Source of the DNA: Pseudomonas fluvialis
Lineage (GTDB): Bacteria > Pseudomonadota > Gammaproteobacteria > Pseudomonadales > Pseudomonadaceae
NCBI RefSeq assembly: GCF_002234375.1
Contig: NZ_NMQV01000003.1
Location: forward strand, 62,001-126,000
Direction: 5' to 3'
DNA length: 64,000 bases
Shown: in pieces, positions 8,975 through 17,326 of the stretch
How the letters are laid out: the number at the start of each line of letters is the position of its first letter
Position numbering within the stretch: the first letter of the stretch is position 1
The notes under the pieces: generated by a model
The model's database searches: none
Told to the model about the DNA's origin: nothing
What the model saw: the letters and a program-made list of their open reading frames with translations, nothing else
Made by a program: the position numbers and the translations under genes

Positions 8975-9085
8975 ATGTCAAAAGAAAATTTACCTGTTGG
9001 TTTTCGTCTTGATATAAATGGTTTGCGTGCTTGGGCGGTGCTGGCGGTAGTTTTTTATCATTGGCTTTTTATAGCAAGTGCGTGA
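8975..9085 (+). pseudogene. Remnant: first ~29 codons of an OafA-type acyltransferase
   Basis: ATG 8975 opens a short frame whose product has [21 protein letters not shown], the start of acyltransferase family 3 proteins; the gene at 13165 begins in nearly the same way ([21 protein letters not shown] in pattern). Right after the YHW codons, at about 9062, the sequence becomes the interior of a pyruvyl transferase family gene in another frame, and the acyltransferase frame ends at TGA 9083-9085. The rest of the acyltransferase (over 300 residues) is missing. This is a deletion or recombination scar, not a functional peptide gene as far as can be seen. Confidence 0.8.
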
Positions 9086-9591
9086 CACTGACCCTTCCTC
9101 GTAGGGAGCGTGAGCCCGAGAAAGGTCGCATTTATATGGTTGGCTTGAGCAAGGGTGCAGAATCTGCAGTGCCGCGTAGCATTCGTCGGCGTGCGGTTGT
9201 GGTGGATCAGGCTAAATTGCGTTTGCCTGATTTAACGCCAGGCCTAAAAGAAGAAATCTCACAGCATCTGCTAGATACATACAGTAGAACGGCTTCGCTT
9301 GTTATTACCTCGAAGATACATTGTGCGATGCCTTGCATTGCAATGGGTATTCCAGTTGTCTTTTTGTATGATAAGAATAAAAAAGAAGATTACAGGGTTG
9401 GAATAATTGGGGATCTAATTGGGATTCAGTATGTTGGTGAATCTAGGCTTGATCGCCTTGTCCTTAATCGTTTGCGCTCTATGAAGATTGACTGGAAGCC
9501 AAAATCATTGGACTTTAAGGCGGAGAAAGAAACTATCCGTCAAGGTTATCTGGCTGCATTTGATCGGGCATTGATGCGCTTTCAATTGTCT
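9063..9591. repeat. Right copy of a long direct repeat
   Basis: Direct repeat partner of 7214-7742 (constant offset of 1849 bp). The shared block begins abruptly with ggctttttatagcaagtg in both copies, marking the junction. Confidence 0.85.
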
Positions 9592-9603
9592 CGAAATGAG
9601 TAA
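9063..9603 (+). pseudogene. 5'-truncated copy of the pyruvyl transferase family gene
   Basis: The frame from GCT 9064 to TGA-type stop at 9601-9603 encodes the last ~180 residues of the protein at 6855-7742, with the same VITSKIHCAMPCIAMG motif and no internal gap. The N-terminal ~120 residues, including the NLGDD motif, are absent and replaced by the acyltransferase remnant. A TTG at 9031 would open this frame but has no native N-terminus, so activity is unlikely. It runs 4 codons past the parent stop. Its last 22 bp overlap the end of rmlD on the other strand. Confidence 0.8.
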
Positions 9604-10508
9604 GTATTGAGTGGTGAAGGCTGTGGTGGTGTGCTCAACTCGATAAGCGTTGGGCCTAGCTGCTGGCGCCAGTCGCTGCCTATCACGTGAAGCTCCGGCA
9701 GGGCGCTGGGGGCGAGTACCGAGCAGGGCGGGCGCCTGGCCGGCGTGGGGTATTGTTGCGTGGCAATCGGGTGAACCTGCGGGGCTTTCTGCAACAGGCC
9801 GCAGGCCTGGGCCTGGCGGAAAATTTCCAGAGCAAAGGCATGCCAGCTGCAGGCCGGTTGGCCGGAGAAGTGGTAGATGCCCCAGGGCAGGCTGCCTTGG
9901 GCAAGGTAGCTGGCACTCAGCGACCAGAGTGCGGCGGCGATGCTGTTGGCCGAGGTTGGGCAGCCCAGCTGGTCATCCACCACCGACAATTCGTCGCGCT
10001 CCCTGGCGAGGCGCAGCATGGTCTTGACGAAGTTGTTGCCATGACTGCCGAACACCCAGCTGGTACGCAGGATAAGGCTCTGCGGGCAAAGTTCGCGCAA
10101 CAGCTGTTCGCCGGCCAGCTTGCTGGCGCCATACACATTGATAGGGGCTGTCGGGGCGTCTTCGCGGTAGGGCTGCGGACTGTCGCCGGCGAACACATAG
10201 TCGGTGGAAATATGCAGTACGCCGGCGCCATGGCGTGCCGCACTGCGGGCCAGGTTGGCCACGCCCTCGGCGTTCACCGCGTAGGCCTGCGCCGCGTCGC
10301 TCTCGGCCTTGTCCACGGCGGTATAGGCTGCCGCGTTGATGATCAGGCGCGGCTGCAGGCGGGCGATGCACTGCTCAACGGCCTGCGGATCACGGATGTC
10401 CAGTTCGGTAGAAGCCAGGCCGGTTACCTGTAGGTGCTCCGGCGCCTGGCCCATCAGCGCATGACCGACCTGGCCCTGCGCACCGGTGACGAGAGTGCAC
10501 GCGCTCAT
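9582..10508 (-). CDS. rmlD: dTDP-4-dehydrorhamnose reductase
   Basis: 308 residues. Last enzyme of dTDP-L-rhamnose synthesis, reducing dTDP-4-dehydro-L-rhamnose with NAD(P)H. It is a short-chain dehydrogenase-like protein with the nucleotide fold GAQGQVGHALM (9-19), INAAAYTAVDKAE, ISTDYVFAG and the catalytic YGASKLAGE. The ATG overlaps the rmlC stop by 4 bp (ATGA), making it the fourth gene of the rmlBACD operon. Its extreme C-terminus (about the last seven codons) reads into the end of the AT-rich pyruvyl transferase pseudogene on the opposite strand, so the native tail may have been replaced during the rearrangement there. Confidence 0.95.
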   Translation of the reverse strand: MSACTLVTGAQGQVGHALMGQAPEHLQVTGLASTELDIRDPQAVEQCIARLQPRLIINAAAYTAVDKAESDAAQAYAVNAEGVANLARSAARHGAGVLHISTDYVFAGDSPQPYREDAPTAPINVYGASKLAGEQLLRELCPQSLILRTSWVFGSHGNNFVKTMLRLARERDELSVVDDQLGCPTSANSIAAALWSLSASYLAQGSLPWGIYHFSGQPACSWHAFALEIFRQAQACGLLQKAPQVHPIATQQYPTPARRPPCSVLAPSALPELHVIGSDWRQQLGPTLIELSTPPQPSPLNTYSFRDN

Positions 10509-11047
10509 GCGTTGCCATCCAGCAGCTGAGCCAGCGTCGGATTACGCTGATCCTTGGCCGAGAGCAGCGGTTGTTCGATGGGCCAGGGGATGTTGACCTG
10601 CGGATCGTTCCACAGCAGGCCGCCTTCATCCTCCGGGATGTAGTAGTCGGTGCACTTGTACTGGACGTCGGCGATGTCGCTGAGCACGCAAAAGCCATGG
10701 GCGTAGCCCGGCGGTATCCACAGCTGGCGATGGTTCTCGTCGTTCAGTTCGACGGCGACGAACTGGCCGCAGGTCGGCGAGGCCGGGTTGATGTCCACGG
10801 TTACGTCGTAGACCGAGCCGCGACTGACGCTGACCAGCTTGCCTTGCGGGCGACTGCGTTGGAAATGCAAGCCGCGCAACACGCCACGTGCCGAGCGCGA
10901 GTGATTGTCCTGCACGAAGGTGTGCGCGATGCCCAGCTGCCTGTAGCGCTCGGCCTGGTAGCTCTCCAGGAAAAACCCCCGGGCATCAGCGAATACCTTC
11001 GGTTCGATGATCAGCACGCCGGGCAGTACGGTTTCCAGCACCTTCAT
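10505..11047 (-). CDS. rmlC: dTDP-4-dehydrorhamnose 3,5-epimerase
   Basis: 180 residues, a cupin-fold epimerase acting on dTDP-4-dehydro-6-deoxy-D-glucose to give the L-rhamno form. Visible signatures are GVLRGLHFQ with the catalytic-base histidine, the aromatic-rich segment DVTVDINP, and [10 protein letters not shown]. Length is the normal ~180. Both ends overlap neighbouring rml genes by 4 bp, so expression is coupled with rmlA and rmlD. Confidence 0.96.
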   Translation of the reverse strand: MKVLETVLPGVLIIEPKVFADARGFFLESYQAERYRQLGIAHTFVQDNHSRSARGVLRGLHFQRSRPQGKLVSVSRGSVYDVTVDINPASPTCGQFVAVELNDENHRQLWIPPGYAHGFCVLSDIADVQYKCTDYYIPEDEGGLLWNDPQVNIPWPIEQPLLSAKDQRNPTLAQLLDGNA

Positions 11048-11922
11048 GAGCGCGGCTCCTGGCTAGCTAGGCGCAGCAGGTACTGGCCATAGCTAGTCTT
11101 GCCCAGTGCGGAGGCCTGGCGCTGTAGTTGCTCGCGGCTCAGCCAGCCCTGTTGATAGGCGATTTCCTCCAGGCAGGCGACCTTCAGCCCCTGGCGGGCT
11201 TCGATGGTCTGTACGAAGTGGCTGGCCTCCATCAACGAGTCGTGGGTGCCGGTATCCAGCCAGGCAAAGCCGCGGCCCAGCAGGCTTACATTCAGGTCGC
11301 CGCGCTGCAGGTAGGCATTGTTGATGTCGGTGATTTCCAGTTCGCCACGCGCCGAGGGCTTGACCTGCTTGGCGATCTGCACCACGTCGTTGTCGTAGAA
11401 ATACAGGCCGGTCACCGCGTAGTTGGATTTGGGTTGCGCCGGCTTTTCCTCGATGGACAGCGCCTTGCCCTGGGCGTCAAAGGCCACCACGCCAAAACGC
11501 TCCGGGTCGCTGACGTGGTAGCCGAATACCGTAGCGCCGCGGGTGCGACTGGCCGCTTCGCGGAGCATGGCGCTGAAGCCGTAGCCATAGAAGATATTGT
11601 CGCCGAGGATCAGGCACACACTGCTGTCGCCAATGAACTGTTCGCCGATGAGGAAGGCCTGGGCCAGTCCGTCCGGCGAGGGTTGTTCGGCGTAGTTGAG
11701 CTGGATGCCGAACTCGCTGCCATCACCGAGCAGTTTGCGGTAGCCGGGGAGGTCGTCGGGGGTGGAAATCAGCAGGATCTCGCGGATGCCGGCAAGCATA
11801 AGCACCGACAGCGGGTAGTAGACCATCGGCTTGTCGTAGATCGGCAGCAACTGCTTGGAGACGCCGCGGGTGATGGGATGCAGGCGGGTGCCGGAGCCGC
11901 CGGCGAGGATGATGCCTTTCAT
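11044..11922 (-). CDS. rmlA: Glucose-1-phosphate thymidylyltransferase
   Basis: 292 residues from ATG 11922, the usual size; the frame stays open upstream, but MKGIILAGG is the conserved start. It makes dTDP-glucose from dTTP and glucose 1-phosphate, the first step of dTDP-rhamnose synthesis. Motifs are [19 protein letters not shown] (nucleotide binding), [11 protein letters not shown], and ILGDNIFYG with the metal-binding Asp. It overlaps rmlB by 4 bp and rmlC by 4 bp. Confidence 0.96.
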   Translation of the reverse strand: MKGIILAGGSGTRLHPITRGVSKQLLPIYDKPMVYYPLSVLMLAGIREILLISTPDDLPGYRKLLGDGSEFGIQLNYAEQPSPDGLAQAFLIGEQFIGDSSVCLILGDNIFYGYGFSAMLREAASRTRGATVFGYHVSDPERFGVVAFDAQGKALSIEEKPAQPKSNYAVTGLYFYDNDVVQIAKQVKPSARGELEITDINNAYLQRGDLNVSLLGRGFAWLDTGTHDSLMEASHFVQTIEARQGLKVACLEEIAYQQGWLSREQLQRQASALGKTSYGQYLLRLASQEPRS

Positions 11923-12983
11923 GCCTGTTCTCCCAGACGATTCAGTTGATAGGTGCCGCTGAGAACGTTTTGCCACCAGCTGCGGTTGTCCAGATACCAC
12001 TGCACGGTCTTGCGCAGACCGCTCTCGAAGGTTTCCTGGGGTAGCCAGCCCAGCTCGCGTTCAATCTTGCCGGCATCGATGGCGTAGCGCCGGTCATGCC
12101 CCGGGCGATCCTGTACGAAGGTGATCAGCTCGGCAAAGCGGCTGATGCCGGCCGGTTTTTCCGTGACCAGTTCATCGAGCAGGGTGCAGAGGGTTTCCAC
12201 CACTTGCAGATTGCGCTTCTCGTTATGGCCGCCGATGTTGTAGGTGGCGCCGGGCTGGCCACGGGTGAGCACTTCAACCAGGGCGCGCGCATGGTCCTCG
12301 ACATACAACCAATCGCGAATCTGCGCGCCGTCGCCGTACACCGGCAGGGGTTTTCCGGCCAGGGCGTTGAGGATCATGTGTGGAATCAGTTTTTCCGGGA
12401 AGTGATACGGACCGTAGTTGTTCGAACAGTTGGTGATCAGTACCGGCAGCCCGTAGGTACGCTGCCAGGCGCGTACCAGGTGGTCGGAGCTGGCCTTGGA
12501 GGCGGAATAGGGCGAGCTGGGGGAGTAGGGTGTCTGTTCGGTGAACAGCTCCGTGGTGCCTTCCAGGTCGCCGTATACCTCGTCGGTGGAAATATGATGG
12601 AAGCGGAAGCGGCTCCGCGCTTCCTCGCACAGGCCGAGCCAGTACTGCCGGCAGGCTTCCAGCAAAGTGTAGGTGCCGACGATATTGGTCTGGATAAACG
12701 CCGCCGGGCCGTCAATGGAGCGATCCACATGCGATTCGGCAGCCAGGTGCATCACTGCATCCGGGCGGTGTTCGGCCAGTACGCGCGCGACACCCTCGGC
12801 ATCGCAGATGTCGACCTGCTCGAAGCGATAGGCCGGGTGCTCGCTGGCTCCGGGTAGCGACTGCAGGTTGCCGGCATAGGTGAGTTTGTCGAGGTTGACC
12901 ACCTGGTGCGGGGTGTTCTGTAGCAGATGGCGAACCACTGCAGAACCAATAAAGCCGGCGCCGCCGGTGACGAGAATCTTCAT
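11919..12983 (-). CDS. rmlB: dTDP-glucose 4,6-dehydratase
   Basis: 354 residues, first gene of the rmlBACD operon. It converts dTDP-glucose to the 4-keto-6-deoxy sugar with bound NAD. The start [17 protein letters not shown] (ATG 12983) gives the GxxGxxG fold; [22 protein letters not shown] and the catalytic [10 protein letters not shown] are visible. The frame stays open 80 codons upstream but that part has no similarity to the family. In PAO1 the order is, from memory, rmlBDAC and elsewhere in the genome; here the order is BACD and the operon sits inside the LPS core locus. Rhamnose for the core or O-antigen is the likely use. Confidence 0.95.
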   Translation of the reverse strand: MKILVTGGAGFIGSAVVRHLLQNTPHQVVNLDKLTYAGNLQSLPGASEHPAYRFEQVDICDAEGVARVLAEHRPDAVMHLAAESHVDRSIDGPAAFIQTNIVGTYTLLEACRQYWLGLCEEARSRFRFHHISTDEVYGDLEGTTELFTEQTPYSPSSPYSASKASSDHLVRAWQRTYGLPVLITNCSNNYGPYHFPEKLIPHMILNALAGKPLPVYGDGAQIRDWLYVEDHARALVEVLTRGQPGATYNIGGHNEKRNLQVVETLCTLLDELVTEKPAGISRFAELITFVQDRPGHDRRYAIDAGKIERELGWLPQETFESGLRKTVQWYLDNRSWWQNVLSGTYQLNRLGEQA

Positions 12984-13047
12984 GGGGAAACGCTTGTCTT
13001 CATGGCGCCGGCGAAGCGCCAGGCGACAAAGTCTAATGATTTTACCC

Positions 13048-13080
13048 GCGCTCTGCACGGCAGCGCTCTGCACGGCAGCG
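13048..13080. repeat. 15-bp tandem duplication
   Basis: Two exact head-to-tail copies of gcgctctgcacggca followed by a third partial unit (gcg). It lies in the 181-bp gap between divergent rmlB and the acyltransferase gene, where promoters for both would be expected. Confidence 0.85.
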
Positions 13081-13164
13081 TTGGGCAAAGTGCTAATATC
13101 GCCCCCTTTTGCAGGAATGGCCGGCTGCCCGCAGGGCGGCTGGGGCGACAGGAGCGGTGGGATC

Positions 13165-15141
13165 ATGTCCAAGAGTGCGTCAACCACGCGGGTGCAGGCG
13201 GGCTTCCGTGCAGATATCAATGGCTTGCGCGCCTGGGCGGTACTTGCCGTGGTGCTCTATCACTTCGCGATTCCAGGTTTTTCCGGGGGATTTTCTGGGG
13301 TCGACGTATTCTTCGTCATCTCCGGTTTCCTCATGGCGGGTATCGTCGTAGGCGGCCTGCAACGCCAGCGCTTCAACCTGGCCGACTTCTATCTGGCGCG
13401 CGCCCGGCGCATCCTCCCGGCTTTGCTGGTGCTGGTGGCTGCGGTGTTGCTGGTGGGCTGGTGGTTGCTGATCCCCAGCGATTATCAGGTGCTTGGGCGG
13501 CATGCGCGCGAAAGCGTGCTGTTTACCGCGAACCTGCAGTATCTGTCCGAGGCCGGCTATTTCGATGCGGCGTCCCATGAGAAATGGCTGCTGCATACCT
13601 GGTCGCTGGCCGTCGAATGGCAGTTCTACCTGCTGTATCCGTTGGCGCTGTTGGCGTTTCATCGCTTCTTTGCCAGCTGGCGCGCTCTGTTGGCGGTGCA
13701 TGTGCTAGCCCTGCTGGTGTCGCTGGCGCTGGGCGTGTGGTGGACCCTGGAGACGCCGGACAAGGCGTTCTATCTCCTGGCGCCGCGCGCCTGGGAGCTG
13801 TTGCTGGGCGGCTGCGTGTTCCTCGTGAGCCAGCGCTGGAGTCCATCAACGGCCCTGGCGCGTGGCATGGAGCTGAGCGGTTTGCTGGCGATCGTGTTCA
13901 GCATGACCCTGCTGGATGCCGGGCGCGCCTGGCCCGGTGCCTAGGCGCTGTTGCCCACCCTGGGGGTAGCGGCTGTCCTGCTGGCGCGTCGCGAGTCCTT
14001 GTGGACGGCCTCGCGCCTGGCGCAGTGGCTGGGCACGCGCTCCTATTCCATCTACCTGTGGCACTGGCCACTGGTCGCAGGCCTGGTGTATTTCGACCGC
14101 CAGCACCTGGGGTACTGGGTGGCGGCAGGCATTGTGCTGTCGCTGCTGCTTGGCGATCTTTCTTATCGTCTGGTCGAAGGGCCGAGTCGTCGCTGGCTGG
14201 CCACGCGAAGCCGCTGGGCCTGTCTGGGCTGGCTGTTGTTGGCTTTGCTGGTGGTGGCGTTGTCGGCGCAGGCGGTGCGTCGCAGTGGCTTTCCCGATCG
14301 TCTGCCGGAAAGCCTGGCGCAGGTGGAAGCGCAGCGTCACAACAAGAATCCCCGCCAGGACGAATGCCTGAAGGCGGATGCACGTTGTGTATTTGGTGGC
14401 GAGCGGGTACGGGCGCTGGTAGTCGGTGATAGCCATGCCGATGCCATCGTCAATGCCATTGTTGCCGCACTGCCGGAGGCCGAGGATGGCCTGTACTTCC
14501 GCGCCGAGAGTGCCTGCCTGTTCGTCAAAGGCGTTCGCTGGGCAGGCAAGGGGGAGCGCGAAGACTGCCAGCAACTGTTGCGCGAGGTGCCGCAGGAGTT
14601 GGCGGATGCCGATCCCCGCTTGCCGCTGATAATTATCAATCGGACAAGCAATTATATTTTTCCGCAGTCTGCGGAGAAGTCGCGGCCATCATTTTATTTT
14701 TCTGTTGAGCGCTCGGGAGATGATCCTGCCTTCCAGGCCGAGTTCCGCCAGCATTACCTGGATACCCTGTGTACTCTGGCTCGCCAGCGTCCGGTCTACC
14801 TGCTGCGCCCGGTGCCGGAGATGCCGGTGCATGTGCCCAAGGCGGTGGGGCGTGCGCTGATGCGCGGCTTGCCGGCGGATGTGTCGATCAGTCGCGAGGA
14901 TTATCGTCAGCGGCATGCCTTTGTCTGGGCGCTGCAGGACGAGGCGGCCAGCCAGTGCGGTGTCCAGTTGCTCGACCCGCTGCCCTATCTTTGCGATGAA
15001 CAGGTCTGTCACGGCAGCGTCGCGGGTGTGCCGCGCTATGTGGATATGGACCACCTGAGCGAAAGCGGCAACCGCTTGCTGACGCCGCTGTTTGCCCCGA
15101 TATTTGCCCAGCCGGCTGTGGAGCCGGCTACTGAACGCTAG
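13165..15141 (+). pseudogene. OafA-type O-acyltransferase with C-terminal SGNH domain, interrupted by an in-frame TAG
   Basis: One continuous frame of 658 codons from ATG 13165 (AGGAG about ten bases upstream), broken only by TAG at 13942-13944 (codon 260). Upstream of the stop are the acyltransferase-3 features: [26 protein letters not shown], and several membrane helices. Downstream, the frame resumes with ALLPTLGVAAVLLA and YLWHWPLVAGLVYF, then has a periplasmic SGNH-type domain with VVGDSHADA and MDHLSESG (the DxxH motif). Family members acetylate surface sugars. No frameshift is needed, so a single base change at codon 260 explains the break. It could be inactive, subject to readthrough, split with reinitiation at TTG 13951, or a sequencing error. 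Confidence 0.85.
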
Positions 15142-15230
15142 GAGTCGGCAATGGGGCAATAGCTGAAACTTTGGCTGCATAACGTGGCCTATAAGAACCG
15201 GCGCAGCGTGCGCGCGGGTAACTGGCTGTA

Positions 15231-15359
15231 GCTCCGGAAACCGTGGTGGCTACGCGTTCCCTGGTCAGCCGCGCTTTCGATGAGGGGCATTGTGTGGTGG
15301 GTGGCGTGCCGGCGGTGGTGATCAAGCGCGGTATTCGCTGGGACCGCCGCATGCTCTAG
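15231..15359 (+). pseudogene. C-terminal remnant of a hexapeptide-repeat acetyltransferase
   Basis: A 42-codon stretch ending at TAG 15357 reads APETVVATRSLVSRAF followed by VVGGVPAVVIKRGIRW, the closing turns of a left-handed beta-helix acetyltransferase (WbbJ/LacA-like). Upstream sequence (about 15170-15230) has faint similarity in another frame (AGNWL) but no intact gene, so this is a decayed end. The remainder of 15142-15541 holds no other gene; only the ribosome site GAGGAG at 15531 for the next gene is evident. Confidence 0.65.
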
Positions 15360-15541
15360 GGGCGCTGCGCTCACTGGGCGCGCTGGGCTTGCGTCCGGGT
15401 TGGCAAAACGGTAGTTCGAGCGGGGGGCGATGCCTTGTTGGGGGCCGTTCTGCGTTATGCTCGGCGACGTTTGCTCAGGCCAGCCTGCTGCCCGCGGGAC
15501 TCGAGGGATCTGCGCGGGTGTTTATCTGCTGAGGAGTGTTC

Positions 15542-16513
15542 TTGAAAGTCATCCTATTCGTCATGGACGATCAGCGTGTCAACCTCGATCATTTGTACGA
15601 GGTGGTGCGTGACAGCTGTGCCAGTTGCGAGGTTGTGCGCCTGTGCAAGCATGAGCAGCAGCACCTGGCACAGGTATTCCGGCGCGTGGATATTGGCAGT
15701 TACCAGCGGGTGGTGATTTTTTCCCGCCTCAAGCGTTTGCGTGGCCAGTTAGCCCTGCTGCGTGCTATCCCGGGGCTGGTATTCCTGGAACACGATGCTT
15801 GCCAGAACTATATGCCCAGCAGCAAGTATTACCGCCAGTATTCGCGCTTCTATCGCCAGCTACCCTGGGCCAGGGTGCTTGCTTCCAGTCTAGGTGTGCA
15901 GCGCCGGCTAGCGGCGGAAGGGGTTGATAGCCGGTTTGTCTCCAAGGGGTACGACGAGCAATTCTTCGTTAACCAGCAGCAGCCCCGTGATATCGAGTGT
16001 GCGTTCCTGGGTAGCCTTAAGGGGCACACCTACGCCGAGCGACGCAGCATGCTTTCGGCAATCGCTGCGGTTGTGCCGTTGCGGATAGGGCGAACCGAGA
16101 CGCGTGAGGAGTATCTGCAGTTGCTCAATCGTACGCGCATCTTCGTCAGTGCCGACGTAGGTATGGGCGAGTACATGATCAAGAATTTCGAGGCCATGGC
16201 CTGTGGCTGTGCGTTGGTTGCCTGTAGTCAGGGCGACGAGGAAGACGCGGCGCTGGGTTTTGTCGATGGCGAAAATGTCCTGCTGTACCGCAGCGCCGAT
16301 GAAGCGCTGGAGAAGATTGCCCGGCTGCGTAGCGACACACAACTGGCCGAGCGGATTGCCCGGGCAGGCCAGCGCTTTGCCGAGCAGCGTTTCGGCTTCG
16401 CACGAATCGGCACTGATCTGGCTGCAGCCATTCAGGCTCCGATGCGTGAATGGCCAGGGCTGACACGCTGGCAGCGCGTGCATCTGCGCCTGCGCTATGG
16501 TGGCGGCTGGTGA
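15542..16513 (+). CDS. GT-B type glycosyltransferase (copy 2 of the duplicated pair)
   Basis: 323 residues from TTG 15542, preferred because GAGGAG (15531-15536) is correctly spaced; a GTG at 15536 would overlap that site. It is the GC-rich paralogue of 5083-6063 with the same plan: Rossmann start MKVILFVMDDQ, DACQNY, RIFVSADVGMGEYM and KNFEAMACGCALV. Its stop overlaps the GTG start of the next pyruvyl transferase family gene by 4 bp. The pair order is identical to the AT-rich pair at 5083-6844, which points to duplication or separate acquisition of one two-gene module. Donor and acceptor are unknown. Confidence 0.75.
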   Translation: MKVILFVMDDQRVNLDHLYEVVRDSCASCEVVRLCKHEQQHLAQVFRRVDIGSYQRVVIFSRLKRLRGQLALLRAIPGLVFLEHDACQNYMPSSKYYRQYSRFYRQLPWARVLASSLGVQRRLAAEGVDSRFVSKGYDEQFFVNQQQPRDIECAFLGSLKGHTYAERRSMLSAIAAVVPLRIGRTETREEYLQLLNRTRIFVSADVGMGEYMIKNFEAMACGCALVACSQGDEEDAALGFVDGENVLLYRSADEALEKIARLRSDTQLAERIARAGQRFAEQRFGFARIGTDLAAAIQAPMREWPGLTRWQRVHLRLRYGGGW

Positions 16514-17316
16514 GCGCAGCCATCAAGCTCTACTGGTGTCGCGGGCGTGGCCGGGATGATCCGGCACAGCGCAATTTTGGCGACTTTTTATCCCCCCTGC
16601 TGGTGGAGATGCTGTCCGGCAAGTCCGTGCGTTACGCCCCCGTGCACAAGGCAGACATGATGGCCATTGGTTCCATCCTGCCGCGCGAACACAAGGCGCG
16701 GCGCTTTGGCTGGCCGCGACGTCTGCATGTCTGGGGCACGGGCACGGATGCCGAAGACCGGCACTTCTCGGGCCGCCACTACTACCACGCGCTGCGTGGG
16801 CAAAAAAGTCTGGAGCAGGTCGAAGGACTGCGTATGCATCCCGCGCTGGGCGACCCAGGCCTGTTGGCTGCTGCCTGGTGGGCGGGGCGTGGGCACGTGC
16901 CCAAGCGCTACCGGATTGGCCTGATTCCGCATTATGTCGATCAGCAGGATGCGGCGCTGCGCGAGATTGCCTGCCTGCCAGGCGTTTGCCTGATCGATGT
17001 GTTCTGGCCGGTGGATGAGGTACTGCGTGCCATCCAGGCCTGCGATTTCGTATTTTCCTCAAGCATGCACGGGTTGATCGTGGCGGATGCCTTTGCGATA
17101 CCCAATCGTCGCCTGCGTCTTTCCAGTGGGCTGATTTCCGACTTCAAGTTTGTCGATTACTACTCGGCCTTTGCGCTGGATGAGCCACAGCCGTTGGCGC
17201 GTGAGATGCTTGGGCAATTGGCTCAGTATGACCCTGGTGCGCTGATTGGTGACTACCAGCGTCCTGGTCTGGCCAGCCTGCAAGATGGCCTGATCAAGGC
17301 CTTTCCCTGTATTTGA
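16510..17316 (+). CDS. Polysaccharide pyruvyl transferase family protein (copy 2)
   Basis: 268 residues from GTG 16510, overlapping the glycosyltransferase stop. Motifs are RNFGDFLSPLLVEMLSGKS, MMAIGSILP, HVWGTG and SSSMHGLIVADAFAIPN with the conserved histidine. It is collinear with the protein at 6053-6844 along the entire length, both ending in QDGLIKxFPxI. The waaL-like gene follows after 10 bp, so the module is probably co-transcribed with it. Predicted role is pyruvate ketal addition to a core or O-chain sugar; this is family-based. Confidence 0.8.
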   Translation: MSAAIKLYWCRGRGRDDPAQRNFGDFLSPLLVEMLSGKSVRYAPVHKADMMAIGSILPREHKARRFGWPRRLHVWGTGTDAEDRHFSGRHYYHALRGQKSLEQVEGLRMHPALGDPGLLAAAWWAGRGHVPKRYRIGLIPHYVDQQDAALREIACLPGVCLIDVFWPVDEVLRAIQACDFVFSSSMHGLIVADAFAIPNRRLRLSSGLISDFKFVDYYSAFALDEPQPLAREMLGQLAQYDPGALIGDYQRPGLASLQDGLIKAFPCI

Positions 17317-17326
17317 GGCGTTTCCG

